This document shows, one piece after another, positions 42,118 through 53,078 of a DNA stretch of 64,000 nt (position 1 is the first letter of the stretch; the number at the start of each line of letters is the position of its first letter). The stretch is from Actinomycetes bacterium (GTDB taxonomy: Bacteria; Actinomycetota; Acidimicrobiia; Acidimicrobiales; JABEUL01): positions 1 through 64,000 of the forward strand of contig JAJZNL010000056.1 in assembly GCA_021852345.1 (NCBI GenBank), in the 5' to 3' direction. Below the pieces are notes generated by a model. That model saw only the letters and a program-made list of their open reading frames with translations, searched no databases and was not told the origin of the DNA. The translations under genes were made by a program, and so were the position numbers.

Positions 42118-42476
42118 TAAAACTCCAATCCGGTTTCTCTGGCGGCATCGGCTACTGCGGCAACCCTGCCGTGATATTTAAAGCCACCTCGGTCAAACAC
42201 AACTTTATCAATACCCGCAGACTTTGCTCTATTGCCGATAACCGTTCCGACCTCTTTAGCCAGATCAATTCCCTTGATATTTTTCGCTTTAATATCTTTT
42301 TCGTAACTTGAAGCTGCTGCTAGCGTCTTTCCAGCCAAATCGTCAATTATCTGAACGCTTATATGTTTTGTCGATCTGAAAACGGACATTCTCGGTCGCG
42401 ATGGCGTACCCGCAATTTTGCCGCGCATAGACTGATGGCGCTTAACACGCCTTTGAGCGGATTTGACTGTACTCAT
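42117..42476 (-). CDS. rplR: Ribosomal protein L18 (uL18)
   Basis: [46 protein letters not shown]. Confidence 0.97.
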   Translation of the reverse strand: MSTVKSAQRRVKRHQSMRGKIAGTPSRPRMSVFRSTKHISVQIIDDLAGKTLAAASSYEKDIKAKNIKGIDLAKEVGTVIGNRAKSAGIDKVVFDRGGFKYHGRVAAVADAARETGLEF

Positions 42477-43012
42477 TTTCCTGTCTTACCTGCCTTTCTT
42501 AAAATCTTCTCGCCGCTGTATTTAATACCTTTACCTTTATAGGGTTCAGGTTTTCTCAGTTTTCTGATATTTGCGGCAACCTGTCCTACCAGTGTCTTGT
42601 CGATCCCTTTAATGATAATTCTCGTCGGAGCTGGTACCTCAAAGGAGATTCCTTCAGGAGCCTCAATGGCAACTGGATGACTGAACCCCAATGACATGTC
42701 TAAAGTTTTGTCTCCTTTGGCGACGGCCCTGTATCCTACTCCAACAATCTCCAACTCTTTTGTAAATCCGTTGGAAACACCGATAACCATGTTAGCAACA
42801 AGCGACCTGGTCAGCCCATGAAGCGCTCTTGCCGACCGCTCATCGTTAGCTCGTAGGACCGAGACTTGTTTTCCTTCGACCTCTACGGTAATAAGATCAG
42901 GCAAACTGTGTTGCAACTGTCCCTTTGGTCCTTTAACCGTAACCGTCGAGCCGTTGACGCCAACTTCTACATTATCGGGTATCTCAATAGGTTGCTTTCC
43001 TACCCTTGACAT
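42473..43012 (-). CDS. rplF: Ribosomal protein L6 (uL6)
   Basis: [43 protein letters not shown]. Confidence 0.98.
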   Translation of the reverse strand: MSRVGKQPIEIPDNVEVGVNGSTVTVKGPKGQLQHSLPDLITVEVEGKQVSVLRANDERSARALHGLTRSLVANMVIGVSNGFTKELEIVGVGYRAVAKGDKTLDMSLGFSHPVAIEAPEGISFEVPAPTRIIIKGIDKTLVGQVAANIRKLRKPEPYKGKGIKYSGEKILRKAGKTGK

Positions 43013-43042
43013 TTTAGTTTTGCTCCTTAAAAAGATTTACTT

Positions 43043-43447
43043 TTACCATACGTGGCATATAACTTCTCCGCCGACATGTTTCTGTCTGGCCTGCTTATCG
43101 GTCATGAGCCCCTGCGACGTTGATATTATCGCCGAACCCAAACCTCCGAGCACCCTGGGGATCTTGTCTGCACTTGCATATATCCTAAGTCCCGGTTTGG
43201 AGACTCTTTTAATTCCGTTAATAGTTTTTTGCCTGCTCTTGGAATACTTAATTTGGATTTTTAACACATTATCCTTAAAGTTTCCTTCGCTTAAAACCTC
43301 AAAGCCAGCGATATAACCCTCTTTCAGCAATACGTCTGCTAATGCGACTTTAAGCTTGGAAGACGGCATTATTACCTCTTGCTTCATTGCTGAATTTGCA
43401 TTTCGAATTCTGGTAAGCATGTCGGCTATCGGATCGGTCATTGTCAT
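43043..43447 (-). CDS. rpsH: Ribosomal protein S8 (uS8)
   Basis: MTDPIADMLTRIRNANSAMKQEVIMPSSKLK. Confidence 0.98.
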   Translation of the reverse strand: MTMTDPIADMLTRIRNANSAMKQEVIMPSSKLKVALADVLLKEGYIAGFEVLSEGNFKDNVLKIQIKYSKSRQKTINGIKRVSKPGLRIYASADKIPRVLGGLGSAIISTSQGLMTDKQARQKHVGGEVICHVW

Positions 43448-43463
43448 TGCTTCATACCTCCTT

Positions 43464-43649
43464 TTACCAACTCGCCTTTGTAACGCCGGGAATTTCGCCG
43501 TTATGAACCATAACTCGTAAGCAAATCCTGCACAAACCGAATTTCCTGAAAACCGCTTTGGGTCTTCCGCACCTCTGGCATCGTGTATATTGCCTAACCT
43601 TAAATTTCGGTTTTTTAGCTTGTTTTTGAACTAACGCTTTTTTTGCCAT
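43464..43649 (-). CDS. rpsN: Ribosomal protein S14 type Z (zinc-binding uS14)
   Basis: [43 protein letters not shown]. Confidence 0.98.
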   Translation of the reverse strand: MAKKALVQKQAKKPKFKVRQYTRCQRCGRPKAVFRKFGLCRICLRVMVHNGEIPGVTKASW

Positions 43650-44213
43650 TTAATTGCTTCTTCCTTCACGTCTAAAAGGAAACCCTAACGCTTCCAACAG
43701 TGCTCTTCCGCTTTCATCACTTTTTGCCGTAGTAACAATGGTTATATCCATTCCTCTAATTGAATCCACGGCATCATAATTAACTTCGGGAAATATAATT
43801 TGTTCGGTAATACCAAATGTATAGTTACCGTTTCCGTCAAAGGACTTTCTTGAAAGTCCCCGAAAGTCTCTTATTCTTGGGATTGCAATCGCAACCAAAC
43901 GGTCATAGAACTCCCACATTCTTGTGGATCTTAAAGTTACCTTCACACCGATCGGCATCCCTTGCCTCAACTTAAATTGTGATATAGAAGCCTTTGCTCT
44001 TGTAACCACGGGCTTTTGGCCTGCTATTACAGTCATATCCTTAACGGCTCCGTCGATAAGGGATTGCTGCGTGGTCGCTTTACCGACTCCCATATTCAGA
44101 ACAATCTTGTCCAGCGTGGGAACCTCCATGATATTGGCCAGTCCTAGATTGGTCTGCAATTCCTTTTTAATCGTTGAGTTATATTTTTCTTTTAATCTCG
44201 GCATCTCTGACAT
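43650..44213 (-). CDS. rplE: Ribosomal protein L5 (uL5)
   Basis: [47 protein letters not shown]. Confidence 0.98.
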   Translation of the reverse strand: MSEMPRLKEKYNSTIKKELQTNLGLANIMEVPTLDKIVLNMGVGKATTQQSLIDGAVKDMTVIAGQKPVVTRAKASISQFKLRQGMPIGVKVTLRSTRMWEFYDRLVAIAIPRIRDFRGLSRKSFDGNGNYTFGITEQIIFPEVNYDAVDSIRGMDITIVTTAKSDESGRALLEALGFPFRREGRSN

Positions 44214-44515
44214 TAGAGTTCACCTTCACATTTCCTACAAATTCTTACCTTAAGCGAACCGTCGACTTTAATACCGATCCTGGTCGGTCCGCAAGCCGGA
44301 CAAACAATCGCAACCGCCGACGCAGCAACCGGCATGTCTTTGTCGATTATTCCGCCCTGCATAAGGGATTTTGTTGCCTTCATATGCCTCTTGGCAATAT
44401 TTATCCTGTCTACTATTACTTTGTTTTCTTTGGGAAGGACTTTTATTATTTCGCCCTCTCTCCCTTTATCTTTACCAGATAAAACTTTAACCTTGTCGCC
44501 TTTTCTCAATTTCAC
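44213..44515 (-). CDS. rplX: Ribosomal protein L24 (uL24)
   Basis: [46 protein letters not shown]. Confidence 0.97.
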   Translation of the reverse strand: MKLRKGDKVKVLSGKDKGREGEIIKVLPKENKVIVDRINIAKRHMKATKSLMQGGIIDKDMPVAASAVAIVCPACGPTRIGIKVDGSLKVRICRKCEGEL

Positions 44516-44533
44516 TTTGCGCTTCTTTCTACC

Positions 44534-44902
44534 TTAGAGAACCTCGGGAGCCAATGAGATAATTCGCATAAACTTCTTATCTCTGAGTTCCCGTCCTACC
44601 GGACCAAAAATTCTTGTACCTCTGGGTTGAGACTGGTCATTAATCAATACCGCCGCATTTTCGTCGAATCTGATATAGCTTCCGTCTGGTCTTCTCTTCT
44701 CTTTTTTAGTTCTTACGACAACGCACTTAACTACGTCACCTTTTTTTACCGCAGCTCCCGGTATCGCATCTTTTACAGTGGCTACGAAGACATCGCCAAT
44801 AGTCGCATATCGCCTTCTAGAACCTCCGAGTACCTTTATGCAAAGCACCTCTTTGGCCCCAGAGTTATCGGCAACTTTAAGTCGTGATTCTTGCTGTATC
44901 AT
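44534..44902 (-). CDS. rplN: Ribosomal protein L14 (uL14)
   Basis: [38 protein letters not shown]. Confidence 0.98.
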   Translation of the reverse strand: MIQQESRLKVADNSGAKEVLCIKVLGGSRRRYATIGDVFVATVKDAIPGAAVKKGDVVKCVVVRTKKEKRRPDGSYIRFDENAAVLINDQSQPRGTRIFGPVGRELRDKKFMRIISLAPEVL

Positions 44903-45207
44903 CTTGCTCTCTCCAAAATTTCAACGAGTCTCCAGTGCTTTAGTTTCGATAGCGGTCTGGTTTCGACAACTCGAACTCTGTCACCGATGTTGGCACTGTT
45001 GGTTTCGTCGTGAACATATAGTTTCTTCGTCTTTTGAACGATCTTACGATATTTTGGGTGCCTAACTCGCTGTACGTCTGCCACCACAATCGTCTTGTCC
45101 ATGGAACGCGAAACTACCAAACCTTCCCGCTCTTTACGCTGATTTCTCTCGGAAATGTTCTTGCTGGAATCCGCAGTTTCTTTTTGTTTCTTTTCTTCTT
45201 CGCTCAT
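44899..45207 (-). CDS. rpsQ: Ribosomal protein S17 (uS17)
   Basis: [42 protein letters not shown]. Confidence 0.97.
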   Translation of the reverse strand: MSEEEKKQKETADSSKNISERNQRKEREGLVVSRSMDKTIVVADVQRVRHPKYRKIVQKTKKLYVHDETNSANIGDRVRVVETRPLSKLKHWRLVEILERAR

Positions 45208-45276
45208 ATCTGTTCCTGTTTTTCGGTATTTAATATAACGTATAATCCATAACGCCTCTTTAGACCTTTTTAGCCA

Positions 45277-45798
45277 TTAAGACTCGTTATCTGAATCCTC
45301 TTTTTGGGCTTTGTCTTCGACGATATCTTGTCTGGCCATAGGTGAATCATTAGATTCGACATCTGAGCCAAGCTGTTCGTCAGCGTCATCTTTTTCGCCG
45401 GTATCGGTTGACTCGCTATCAACTACCTCGCTGTCAACATCACTTAAATCTTCAAATTCTTCATCTTCTGTTTCTGAACCTTTTTGTGCGTCTTCGAGCT
45501 CTTTTTCTGCAATTCTAGCTTTGGTACCGTAAAGCCTGCCCGATTCTTTTTGGAACTTAGCTCCTTGGTCGGATTCCTCTTTTGGCTTGGGGCCAAGATG
45601 CACCACTCCCAACTCACGCTCGTGCAAAATCGTAATAAGACGGGCGACTTCTTTTTTAAGTTTGGATATAGATGAGACATCGGAAAGCTGATTGGTGGCA
45701 GCTCTAAACTTTAATGCGGTAAGTTCTTTTCTTGCCTCATCCAATCTTGATACCAATTCATCCTGATGGAATGTTGTTAATTCTGAAGCTCTCGTCAT
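45277..45798 (-). CDS. rpmC: Ribosomal protein L29 (uL29) with about 105-aa acidic C-terminal extension
   Basis: [59 protein letters not shown], then low-complexity Asp/Glu/Ser tail. Confidence 0.93.
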   Translation of the reverse strand: MTRASELTTFHQDELVSRLDEARKELTALKFRAATNQLSDVSSISKLKKEVARLITILHERELGVVHLGPKPKEESDQGAKFQKESGRLYGTKARIAEKELEDAQKGSETEDEEFEDLSDVDSEVVDSESTDTGEKDDADEQLGSDVESNDSPMARQDIVEDKAQKEDSDNES

Positions 45799-46223
45799 TG
45801 TACCTTAACCTCCGCATTCTCTCTGACAATAAATTTTGCCTTAAAGGGAAACTTCTGAATGGCTCTTTCCATGGCGGATTTAGCCAATTCGGTATCGACT
45901 CCAGAAAGTTCAAACAGAATTCTTCCCGGACGGATTACAGCTACCCAATGTTCGGGATTTCCTTTTCCCGATCCCATTCTCGTACCTGCAGCTTTTTGTG
46001 TGACGGGCTTGTCTGGGAACACCCGTATCCAAACCTTACCGCCTCTTTTAATTCGCCTGGTCATGGCAATACGGGCGGCTTCAATCTGTCTTGCGGTCAA
46101 CCATCCAGGTTCCAGAGCCACGATGGCATATTCTCCAAAGTTGATCTCATTTCCTCCTTTGGTTAGACCCGACAACCTACCTCTTTGCGTCTTCCGGTGC
46201 TTAACCTTTTTGGGCATCAACAT
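45795..46223 (-). CDS. rplP: Ribosomal protein L16 (uL16)
   Basis: [56 protein letters not shown]. Confidence 0.98.
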   Translation of the reverse strand: MLMPKKVKHRKTQRGRLSGLTKGGNEINFGEYAIVALEPGWLTARQIEAARIAMTRRIKRGGKVWIRVFPDKPVTQKAAGTRMGSGKGNPEHWVAVIRPGRILFELSGVDTELAKSAMERAIQKFPFKAKFIVRENAEVKVQ

Positions 46224-46225
46224 AA

Positions 46226-47137
46226 TTACTCGTTCTCCTTTTTAAAGTGCGGTGTTTCGTGGTGTTCTCCGCGAACGCGCCTTTCAATCTCTTCCTCTTC
46301 AGCAAGCAACTTTTCGAGTTCGTCGGTTTCCACCGTCAAAGTCTCTTCAATTTGACCTTCTGTCAATGCCGTCTCTTCAGTTGTATCTGAAGCAACAGTT
46401 TTTCTTTTACCGCCTCCAGCTGTAATGATTTTCTTTTTAGGAGTTAAAACCGCCTGATCAACTTCGGCTGTTATCTCAGTGGGTTGTCTTACGTCGACTG
46501 AAGTTCGGTAAGGAACAACATCTCCTTTGTATATCCAAACCTTGACTCCGATTCGACCGAAAGTTGTCTTAGCCTCTCTAACTCCGTAATCGATATCGGC
46601 ACGAAGAGTATGCAGAGGTACACGTCCTTCACTGTAGGATTCTTTACGAGCCATTTCAGCCCCACCGAGTCTTCCAGAACACTGAACCTTAATTCCTAGT
46701 CCTCCAGCCTTCTGTACTGATTGAATCGCCCTTTTCATAGCCCTTCGGAAACTTATTCTTCTAGAAAGCTGATCGGCTATGCTTTGTGCAATCAGACTTG
46801 CGTCCAAATCAGGCTGTTTTATCTCCTGAATGTTAAGCTGAATCTTATTGTTACCCGTAATTCGTTCGAGCTTCTTACGCAGTCTCTCGGCTTCGGCTCC
46901 GCGACGTCCAATAACGATACCTGGTCTTGCCGAATGAATGTCTACTTTAAGCCTGTCGCGAGTACGCTCCACTTCAATTCTGGAAACCGCGGCGGCTTCC
47001 AATTGCGAATTAAGGTAATCTCTGATCTTCCAGTCTTCTATTACGCACTGTTGATAGTTTCTCTCGTCAAACCAACGTGACTTCCAGTCGGTAGTTATGC
47101 CTATTCTAAAGCCGTACGGATTTACTTTCTGTCCCAT
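46226..47137 (-). CDS. rpsC: Ribosomal protein S3 (uS3) with extended acidic C-terminus
   Basis: [43 protein letters not shown]; tail [31 protein letters not shown]. Confidence 0.98.
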   Translation of the reverse strand: MGQKVNPYGFRIGITTDWKSRWFDERNYQQCVIEDWKIRDYLNSQLEAAAVSRIEVERTRDRLKVDIHSARPGIVIGRRGAEAERLRKKLERITGNNKIQLNIQEIKQPDLDASLIAQSIADQLSRRISFRRAMKRAIQSVQKAGGLGIKVQCSGRLGGAEMARKESYSEGRVPLHTLRADIDYGVREAKTTFGRIGVKVWIYKGDVVPYRTSVDVRQPTEITAEVDQAVLTPKKKIITAGGGKRKTVASDTTEETALTEGQIEETLTVETDELEKLLAEEEEIERRVRGEHHETPHFKKENE

Positions 47138-47893
47138 TTAATTTTCCTCTCCGGCTTCTTGAGTTCCGTCTTCGGATTCGTCTTCAGATATTTCTGCATC
47201 TTTTGTACCTTTAAGTTCGTCACTTACTTCACTGCTACCTTCAACCTGCTGAATTGAAGTGACTTCCTCGTCGGACTCGTCGGACTCGTCGGATTCTTCG
47301 TCAATTTCAACTTCTGCATTCTCAGATTCGGCCTGCTCAATCAAGTCAGTCTCTGTAATCAAGTCAGTCTGCTCAATCTGCAAATCTCCATCGTTTTCAA
47401 TCTCATCATCTTTATTTAAAGATGCGATGTCTGTGCTTTCGGCCGATTTTTCTTGAGCGGCCCTAACTCTTCGCTGGCGTTTGGCGGCCAGATCAGCGTT
47501 TTTGCGTTCTCTTAATTTGGTAAGTTCTTCGTCCGATAATCTTCCCAACGAAATTGTAAGGTGACAAGTCCTCTTTCGAATTCGGCTTGCCCGACCTCTT
47601 GCTCTGGGCCTAAACCTTTTAATAGTCATGCCCTCATCGGCAAAACATTCAAGTACGAACAACTCCATAGCCTCGTATCCCTGAGCATAAGTTGCATTGG
47701 CTATTGCAGATGACAATATCTTTTGAACTGTTTTAGCCGAACCGCGACTGGTATTTTCCAAAATACCCAACGCCACTTCGGCCTGCTGACCGCGAATTAA
47801 GTCTAAAACTTCCCTCACCTTGTAAGCGGAAAATCTTATGTGTTTTGCCGAAGCGGTTGAAACCGGCAACGTAAATGTCGTAGTAGATGCCAT
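47138..47893 (-). CDS. rplV: Ribosomal protein L22 (uL22) with about 135-aa acidic C-terminal extension
   Basis: AKHIRFSAYKVREVLDLIRGQQAEVALGIL, RFRPRARGRASRIRKRTCHLTISL, then acidic tail. Confidence 0.97.
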   Translation of the reverse strand: MASTTTFTLPVSTASAKHIRFSAYKVREVLDLIRGQQAEVALGILENTSRGSAKTVQKILSSAIANATYAQGYEAMELFVLECFADEGMTIKRFRPRARGRASRIRKRTCHLTISLGRLSDEELTKLRERKNADLAAKRQRRVRAAQEKSAESTDIASLNKDDEIENDGDLQIEQTDLITETDLIEQAESENAEVEIDEESDESDESDEEVTSIQQVEGSSEVSDELKGTKDAEISEDESEDGTQEAGEEN

Positions 47894-47895
47894 AA

Positions 47896-48174
47896 CTACC
47901 TTCTGCCCTGCTTCTCTTGACCAGCGTGATATCTAAAGGTCCTAGTCGGCGCGAACTCACCTAATTTATGACCTACCATTGACTCAGAAACATATACCGG
48001 GATGTGTTTTCTTCCGTCATGAACCGCCATTGTGTGACCGACCATATCAGGTATGATCGTCGAACGTCTGGACCACGTTTTAATTACTTTTTTTTCGTTT
48101 TTGTCGTTCTGCACTTCCACTTTTTTTAACAAATGGTCGTCTACGAACGGACCTTTTTTAAGACTTCTGGGCAT
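47896..48174 (-). CDS. rpsS: Ribosomal protein S19 (uS19)
   Basis: [49 protein letters not shown]. Confidence 0.98.
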   Translation of the reverse strand: MPRSLKKGPFVDDHLLKKVEVQNDKNEKKVIKTWSRRSTIIPDMVGHTMAVHDGRKHIPVYVSESMVGHKLGEFAPTRTFRYHAGQEKQGRR

Positions 48175-48176
48175 AT

Positions 48177-49013
48177 CTATCTCCTAGCTCCGCGTCCTCT
48201 GCGCTTACGTATTATCAACTTGTCCGAATCCTTTCTGAGGGCTCTGGTTCTTCCTTCGGGTTTACCCCAAGGAGAAACTGGATGCCTTCCACCCGAACTC
48301 TTTCCTTCGCCTCCACCTAAGGGGTGATCCACTGGGTTCATTGCCACACCTCTGGTCTGGGGTCTGATACCTTTCCACCTGTTTCGTCCCGCTTTTCCGA
48401 TCTTTATCAATTCGCTTTCGGAATTGGAGACTTCGCCAATTGTCGCACGACAGTCTATCGGAACTTTTCTCATTTCCGAAGAGGGGAGACGTAAAGTGGC
48501 ATAACCGCCCTCTTTAGCAACCAATTGAATGGCTGATCCCGCTCCGCGGCCCATCTTTCCTCCAGCGCCCGGTTTGAATTCAACATTATGAATAACCGAA
48601 CCCACAGGCATATACCGCATAGGAAGAGCATTTCCGACTTTAATCTCGGCATCTTTACCTGATTTAACCACATCTCCGACCTTTAAGCCTTTGGGAGCGA
48701 GAATATACCTCTTCTCTCCGTCGTAGTAGTTTAGAAGCGCAATTCTGGCATTTCTGTTTGGATCATATTCGATTGTGGCGACCTTAGCCGGAACGTGATC
48801 TTTGTTTCTCTTAAAATCTATGATTCTATATTGCTTTTTATGTCCGCCACCGCGGTGACGCGAAGTTTTTCTCCCGTAATTATTTCTACCTCCCGTCGAA
48901 GACAAAGACTTAAGCAGTGTCTTTTCGGGCCTGTCCGTGGTTATTTCACTGAAATCCGATACGGATTGAAAACGCCTTCCCGGAGATGTGGGTTTCCGTT
49001 GCCTCAATGCCAT
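48177..49013 (-). CDS. rplB: Ribosomal protein L2 (uL2)
   Basis: [61 protein letters not shown]. Confidence 0.98.
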   Translation of the reverse strand: MALRQRKPTSPGRRFQSVSDFSEITTDRPEKTLLKSLSSTGGRNNYGRKTSRHRGGGHKKQYRIIDFKRNKDHVPAKVATIEYDPNRNARIALLNYYDGEKRYILAPKGLKVGDVVKSGKDAEIKVGNALPMRYMPVGSVIHNVEFKPGAGGKMGRGAGSAIQLVAKEGGYATLRLPSSEMRKVPIDCRATIGEVSNSESELIKIGKAGRNRWKGIRPQTRGVAMNPVDHPLGGGEGKSSGGRHPVSPWGKPEGRTRALRKDSDKLIIRKRRGRGARR

Positions 49014-49310
49014 TTAACTTCTCGCTTCCTCAAATAGTTCTATAGTTTGACCGGCATTTAGAGTTACAATAGCTCTTTTCGTGTCCGGCTTATAGCTGGT
49101 CAGACCAGTTCGTCGACTTCTGACACCTTTACCTTTTCTTCGAAGGGTATTTACTTTTGCGACTTCGACATTAAACGTTTTTTCAATCGCATCTTTAATC
49201 TCGGGTTTGGTTGCATGTGTGTCAACCACAAATATATATGCTCCGTTTTCCATTAGCCCGTAGGATTTTTCGGAAACAACCGGTTTAATTAAAATCTGTC
49301 TGTTTTTCAT
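49014..49310 (-). CDS. rplW: Ribosomal protein L23 (uL23)
   Basis: ILIKPVVSEKSYGLMENGAYIFVVDTHATKPEIKDAIEKTFNVEVAKVNTL. Confidence 0.97.
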   Translation of the reverse strand: MKNRQILIKPVVSEKSYGLMENGAYIFVVDTHATKPEIKDAIEKTFNVEVAKVNTLRRKGKGVRSRRTGLTSYKPDTKRAIVTLNAGQTIELFEEARS

Positions 49311-50017
49311 TGGTCACTTACGCTTTCATCTACTATTGAAGACGTTTTCTTCGATCCGGAAGATTCTAACCTCGATAGACTCGAATCGTTAAAGATTACC
49401 CAATCAGAGTCAAGCACCGAATATGCAGTCAATTGATTTACCGATACGATCTCAACTCGAGGTATATTTCTAAATGACTTTTCCGCATCAGAATTAACAT
49501 CATCCAAAACCAAAACTATTTTCCCGTACAGTTTTATTTTCGTTAACAACTCGTCTGCCGTCTTAGTTGAAGGAAATTCAAAACCAAAGGCATCTACAAC
49601 TGCGATTCGCTTGAGTTTTGCTCTGTCAGACAAAGCCGACAGAAGTGCACCACGAACCATTTTCTTGGGAGTTTTTTGATCATAACTTCTCGGTTTGGGT
49701 CCGAGAGCCACGCCACCTTTGGTGAACTGCGGCGCTCTAGTCGTTCCCTGTCGAGCCCTGCCCGTACCTTTTTGTCTGAAGGGTTTTGCACCGCCTCCTC
49801 TGACTTCGGATCGAGTTTTGGTAGACTGCGTACCAGATCTTAATGATGCTAGGTATGCGTTAACTACCTGATGCATCAACGGTACGTTTACCTTCTTTCC
49901 GAAAATATCAGGACTAAGGTTGACCTCGTCTATAAATTCGCCGTCAAACGAATATCTTTTGGCTGTTCTTTGAACCGCCTCAGCCTTCTTTTCTTTTTCC
50001 ATTAAACCTGCTGGCAT
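49307..50017 (-). CDS. rplD: Ribosomal protein L4 (uL4)
   Basis: RSGTQSTKTRSEVRGGGAKPFRQKGTGRARQGTTRAPQFTKGGVALGPKPRSY. Confidence 0.98.
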   Translation of the reverse strand: MPAGLMEKEKKAEAVQRTAKRYSFDGEFIDEVNLSPDIFGKKVNVPLMHQVVNAYLASLRSGTQSTKTRSEVRGGGAKPFRQKGTGRARQGTTRAPQFTKGGVALGPKPRSYDQKTPKKMVRGALLSALSDRAKLKRIAVVDAFGFEFPSTKTADELLTKIKLYGKIVLVLDDVNSDAEKSFRNIPRVEIVSVNQLTAYSVLDSDWVIFNDSSLSRLESSGSKKTSSIVDESVSDQ

Positions 50018-50019
50018 AT

Positions 50020-50667
50020 CTATTTACCTGCCTTTATAGCATCTCTTACCACTACAAACCCGCCTTTGGGGCCCGGAACTGCACCTTTAATTAATAGAAT
50101 GGATTTATCGGTGTCACTGGCGACAACTTCAAGATTTAAGGTAGTAACTTTTGCCGCACCCATTTGACCGGCCATTCTTACTCCTTTAAAGACTCTGGAC
50201 GGAGTTGCGCAGGCTCCGATTGAACCAGGCGCCCTATGTTTTTTGTGGTTACCGTGACCTGCGCCTTGACCTTTAAAGTTATGACGTTTCATAGGGCCGG
50301 CAAACCCTTTACCTTTAGAAACAGCAGTTACATCTACCATTTGTCCTTTTTCGATCTGCTCTAAAGTCAGTGCTTGCCCGACTTCATACTGACTTACGTC
50401 ATCCAGTCTCAGCTCTAAAAGTTTTGCCCCCGGGTCAACCCCGTGTGCTTTAAAATGTCCTGCTTCTGGGCTATTTAACTTGGATTCTTTAATAAATCCG
50501 GTTGTAACCTGAAGCGCAGAATAGCCGTCAGTATCGTTACTTTTAATTTGAACTATCCTGATGTCTTCGACTTTAACTACGGTTACGGGAATAACCTTGT
50601 TATTTTCGTCCCAAATCTGGGTCATCCCTATCTTTTTTCCAACAATCGCTTTAGTTGTCATAATCAA
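50020..50667 (-). CDS. rplC: Ribosomal protein L3 (uL3)
   Basis: AIVGKKIGMTQIWDENNKVIPVTVVKV; GKGFAGPMKRHNFKGQGAGHGNHKKHRAPGSIG. Confidence 0.98.
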   Translation of the reverse strand: MIMTTKAIVGKKIGMTQIWDENNKVIPVTVVKVEDIRIVQIKSNDTDGYSALQVTTGFIKESKLNSPEAGHFKAHGVDPGAKLLELRLDDVSQYEVGQALTLEQIEKGQMVDVTAVSKGKGFAGPMKRHNFKGQGAGHGNHKKHRAPGSIGACATPSRVFKGVRMAGQMGAAKVTTLNLEVVASDTDKSILLIKGAVPGPKGGFVVVRDAIKAGK

Positions 50668-50940
50668 TCCAGCTCTACTTATTATTAATTAATTTCGATC
50701 AAATTCAATTGGCGAACACTAAAATCAGTGAGATTCAACTTAAAACAATCCAACCTCATCAGCGTCATCAAATGTCCGCATCTACTTCAATTGCCCGACT
50801 TTTCCCAGGCAGCAAGTTTATCCCAAGAGGTAAGTGCGACTTCCCGTCCTTAACTTTTTCGGGTCAAACCGTAGGTTTTGTATTCCGATTTAAATATTTA
50901 AATCGATAACAATAACGGTTTAAAAACTTTTACTTTCTAA

Positions 50941-51017
50941 ATTCTTTCGAATCTTTACGGTAAACCTGCCGGATATTTCATTTTCCTACCCGCTTTATTA
51001 TAAAGATTCGAAAGAAT
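50941..51017. repeat. 17-bp perfect inverted repeat with 43-nt loop, in the rpsJ-rplC gap
   Basis: ATTCTTTCGAATCTTTA (50941-50957) / TAAAGATTCGAAAGAAT (51001-51017). Confidence 0.95.
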
Positions 51018-51290
51018 CATAAAATACGATTTATGAAGTTTTTCCGAATCCCTCCGGCTAAAAGCTCAGTAGGATCTCTTTTTAGTAAAACTCAAAGCTA
51101 CTTTAAGTTTTTCCTTCTTTTACGGCTGTAAGGTCCCCATGGCATTACAATCAAAACCTCTACAGTTTAGTTATTTGCAGCTAATATTTCTGCAATCAAA
51201 ACTGCTTGTCCGGTTTTGACCCTTTTGGCTCAGGGCGCTGACAGACAATTTGGTTGGAATTACCAACCTTTACTTATATTCATTCTAGCT

Positions 51291-51326
51291 TGTTTTACCG
51301 TGCCGAATTTACAGTACGGTAAAACA
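51291..51326. repeat. 11-bp perfect inverted repeat (hairpin) just downstream of rpsJ
   Basis: TGTTTTACCGT (51291-51301) / ACGGTAAAACA (51316-51326). Confidence 0.9.
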
Positions 51327-51343
51327 GCAAGTCAATATCGACT

Positions 51344-51667
51344 TTACGAATGAATTTTTATTGCAATGTCTACTCCCGCAGGCAAGTCTAAACGCTGAAG
51401 CGAGTCGACTGTCTTAGAGGAGTGATCGACAATGTCAATTAACCTTTTGTGTATCCTCATCTCAAAGTGTTCACGACTATCTTTGTACTTGTGAGGAGAT
51501 CTTATCACCGTGTAGCGATGCTTCTCGGTGGGCAGCGGAACAGGTCCGTTAACTTTAGCTTGAGTTCTTAAAACTGTCTCGACAATTTTTTTAGTCGAAT
51601 TATCCAATACCTCATGATCATAAGCTTTAAGTCTGATCCTAATTTTTTGGGTTGATGAACCTGCCAT
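51344..51667 (-). CDS. rpsJ: Ribosomal protein S10 (uS10)
   Basis: [72 protein letters not shown]. Confidence 0.98.
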   Translation of the reverse strand: MAGSSTQKIRIRLKAYDHEVLDNSTKKIVETVLRTQAKVNGPVPLPTEKHRYTVIRSPHKYKDSREHFEMRIHKRLIDIVDHSSKTVDSLQRLDLPAGVDIAIKIHS

Positions 51668-51675
51668 TTATCCGC

Positions 51676-52863
51676 CTACTTTAAAATCTTGGTAACCCTA
51701 CCGGCACCGACTGTTCTACCACCCTCTCGGATAGCAAATCTAAGACCTTCGTCCATGGCAATCGGCTTACCAAGTTCTACCGTCATGGTAGTGTTGTCAC
51801 CGGGCATAACCATTTCGACGGACTTGTCCAACTCGATTGTACCAGTAACGTCGGTGGTTCTAAAATAGAATTGCGGACGATATCCGTTAAAGAACGGCTT
51901 GTGTCGTCCACCTTCTTCTTTCTTCAACACATAGACGTTAGCTTCAAAGTTAGTGTGCGGAGTAATCGAACCAGGCTTACATACAACCTGACCGCGCTCA
52001 ACGTCTTCCTTCTTGATTCCTCTTAAAAGAACTCCAACATTATCTCCTGCTTCGGCTTCATCCAAGCTCTTGTGAAACATCTCGACTCCAGTACAAACCG
52101 TCTTTTGGGTATTCCTAAGTCCGACAATTTCAACTTCATCACCGACGTGCAACAAACCTGTTTCGATTCGACCGGTTACAACCGTACCTCTTCCTGGAAT
52201 CGTCATTACGTCCTCAACGGACATTAAGAACGGCTTGTCTTTGTCTCTGTTGGGTAGAGGAATAAACTCGTCCACCTGACTCATCAAATCGAGAATGCCT
52301 TGAGTTGCTTCGGCGTCTCCTTCTAAGGCCTTTAGAGCGCTGACCCTAACAACTGGAGTGTCGTCACCCGGGAATTCGTATTCATTCAGAAGTTCACGAA
52401 CTTCCATTTCAACCAAATCTAAAAGCTCAGGGTCGTCAACTGCATCACACTTGTTTAAGGCAACCACTATGGACGGTACGCCTACCTGCCTTGCCAACAG
52501 TACGTGCTCTCTTGTCTGAGGCATGGGACCGTCGGTAGCACTGACTACCAAGATTGCACCGTCTACCTGAGCGGCACCAGTAATCATGTTCTTAATGTAG
52601 TCTGCGTGACCCGGCATGTCTACGTGAGCGTAGTGACGATTGCCTGTCTCGTATTCGACGTGTGCAATAGAGATTGTTATGCCACGAGCTCTCTCTTCGG
52701 GGGCTTTGTCAATCTGGTCAAACGGAGTGAATGACACATTGGGATTGTTTTCAGATAAAACCTTTGTAATAGCGGCCGTTAATGTAGTCTTACCGTGGTC
52801 AATATGACCCATGGTTCCTACGTTTACGTGCGGTTTCGTCCGCTCAAATTTTTGCTTAGCCAT
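51676..52863 (-). CDS. tuf: Elongation factor Tu
   Basis: [25 protein letters not shown]; full-length. Confidence 0.99.
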   Translation of the reverse strand: MAKQKFERTKPHVNVGTMGHIDHGKTTLTAAITKVLSENNPNVSFTPFDQIDKAPEERARGITISIAHVEYETGNRHYAHVDMPGHADYIKNMITGAAQVDGAILVVSATDGPMPQTREHVLLARQVGVPSIVVALNKCDAVDDPELLDLVEMEVRELLNEYEFPGDDTPVVRVSALKALEGDAEATQGILDLMSQVDEFIPLPNRDKDKPFLMSVEDVMTIPGRGTVVTGRIETGLLHVGDEVEIVGLRNTQKTVCTGVEMFHKSLDEAEAGDNVGVLLRGIKKEDVERGQVVCKPGSITPHTNFEANVYVLKKEEGGRHKPFFNGYRPQFYFRTTDVTGTIELDKSVEMVMPGDNTTMTVELGKPIAMDEGLRFAIREGGRTVGAGRVTKILK

Positions 52864-53078
52864 TAACTTTTTTCCTTTGCTCCATTGCTAAAAAATGGTA
52901 AAGATATCAACTTTACCGAACCTGTATTTAAAAATTTGATAGAAATAAGATTTTAGCGCAATTTTCTATCACTGTTTTACCAAATTAACCATATGAGTTG
53001 ATTTAACAAAACCGTAACTTATTATCAGTTTTATTAAATGAAACCCATAAGGATAGCGGTATCAACTCACTTCAGAAT

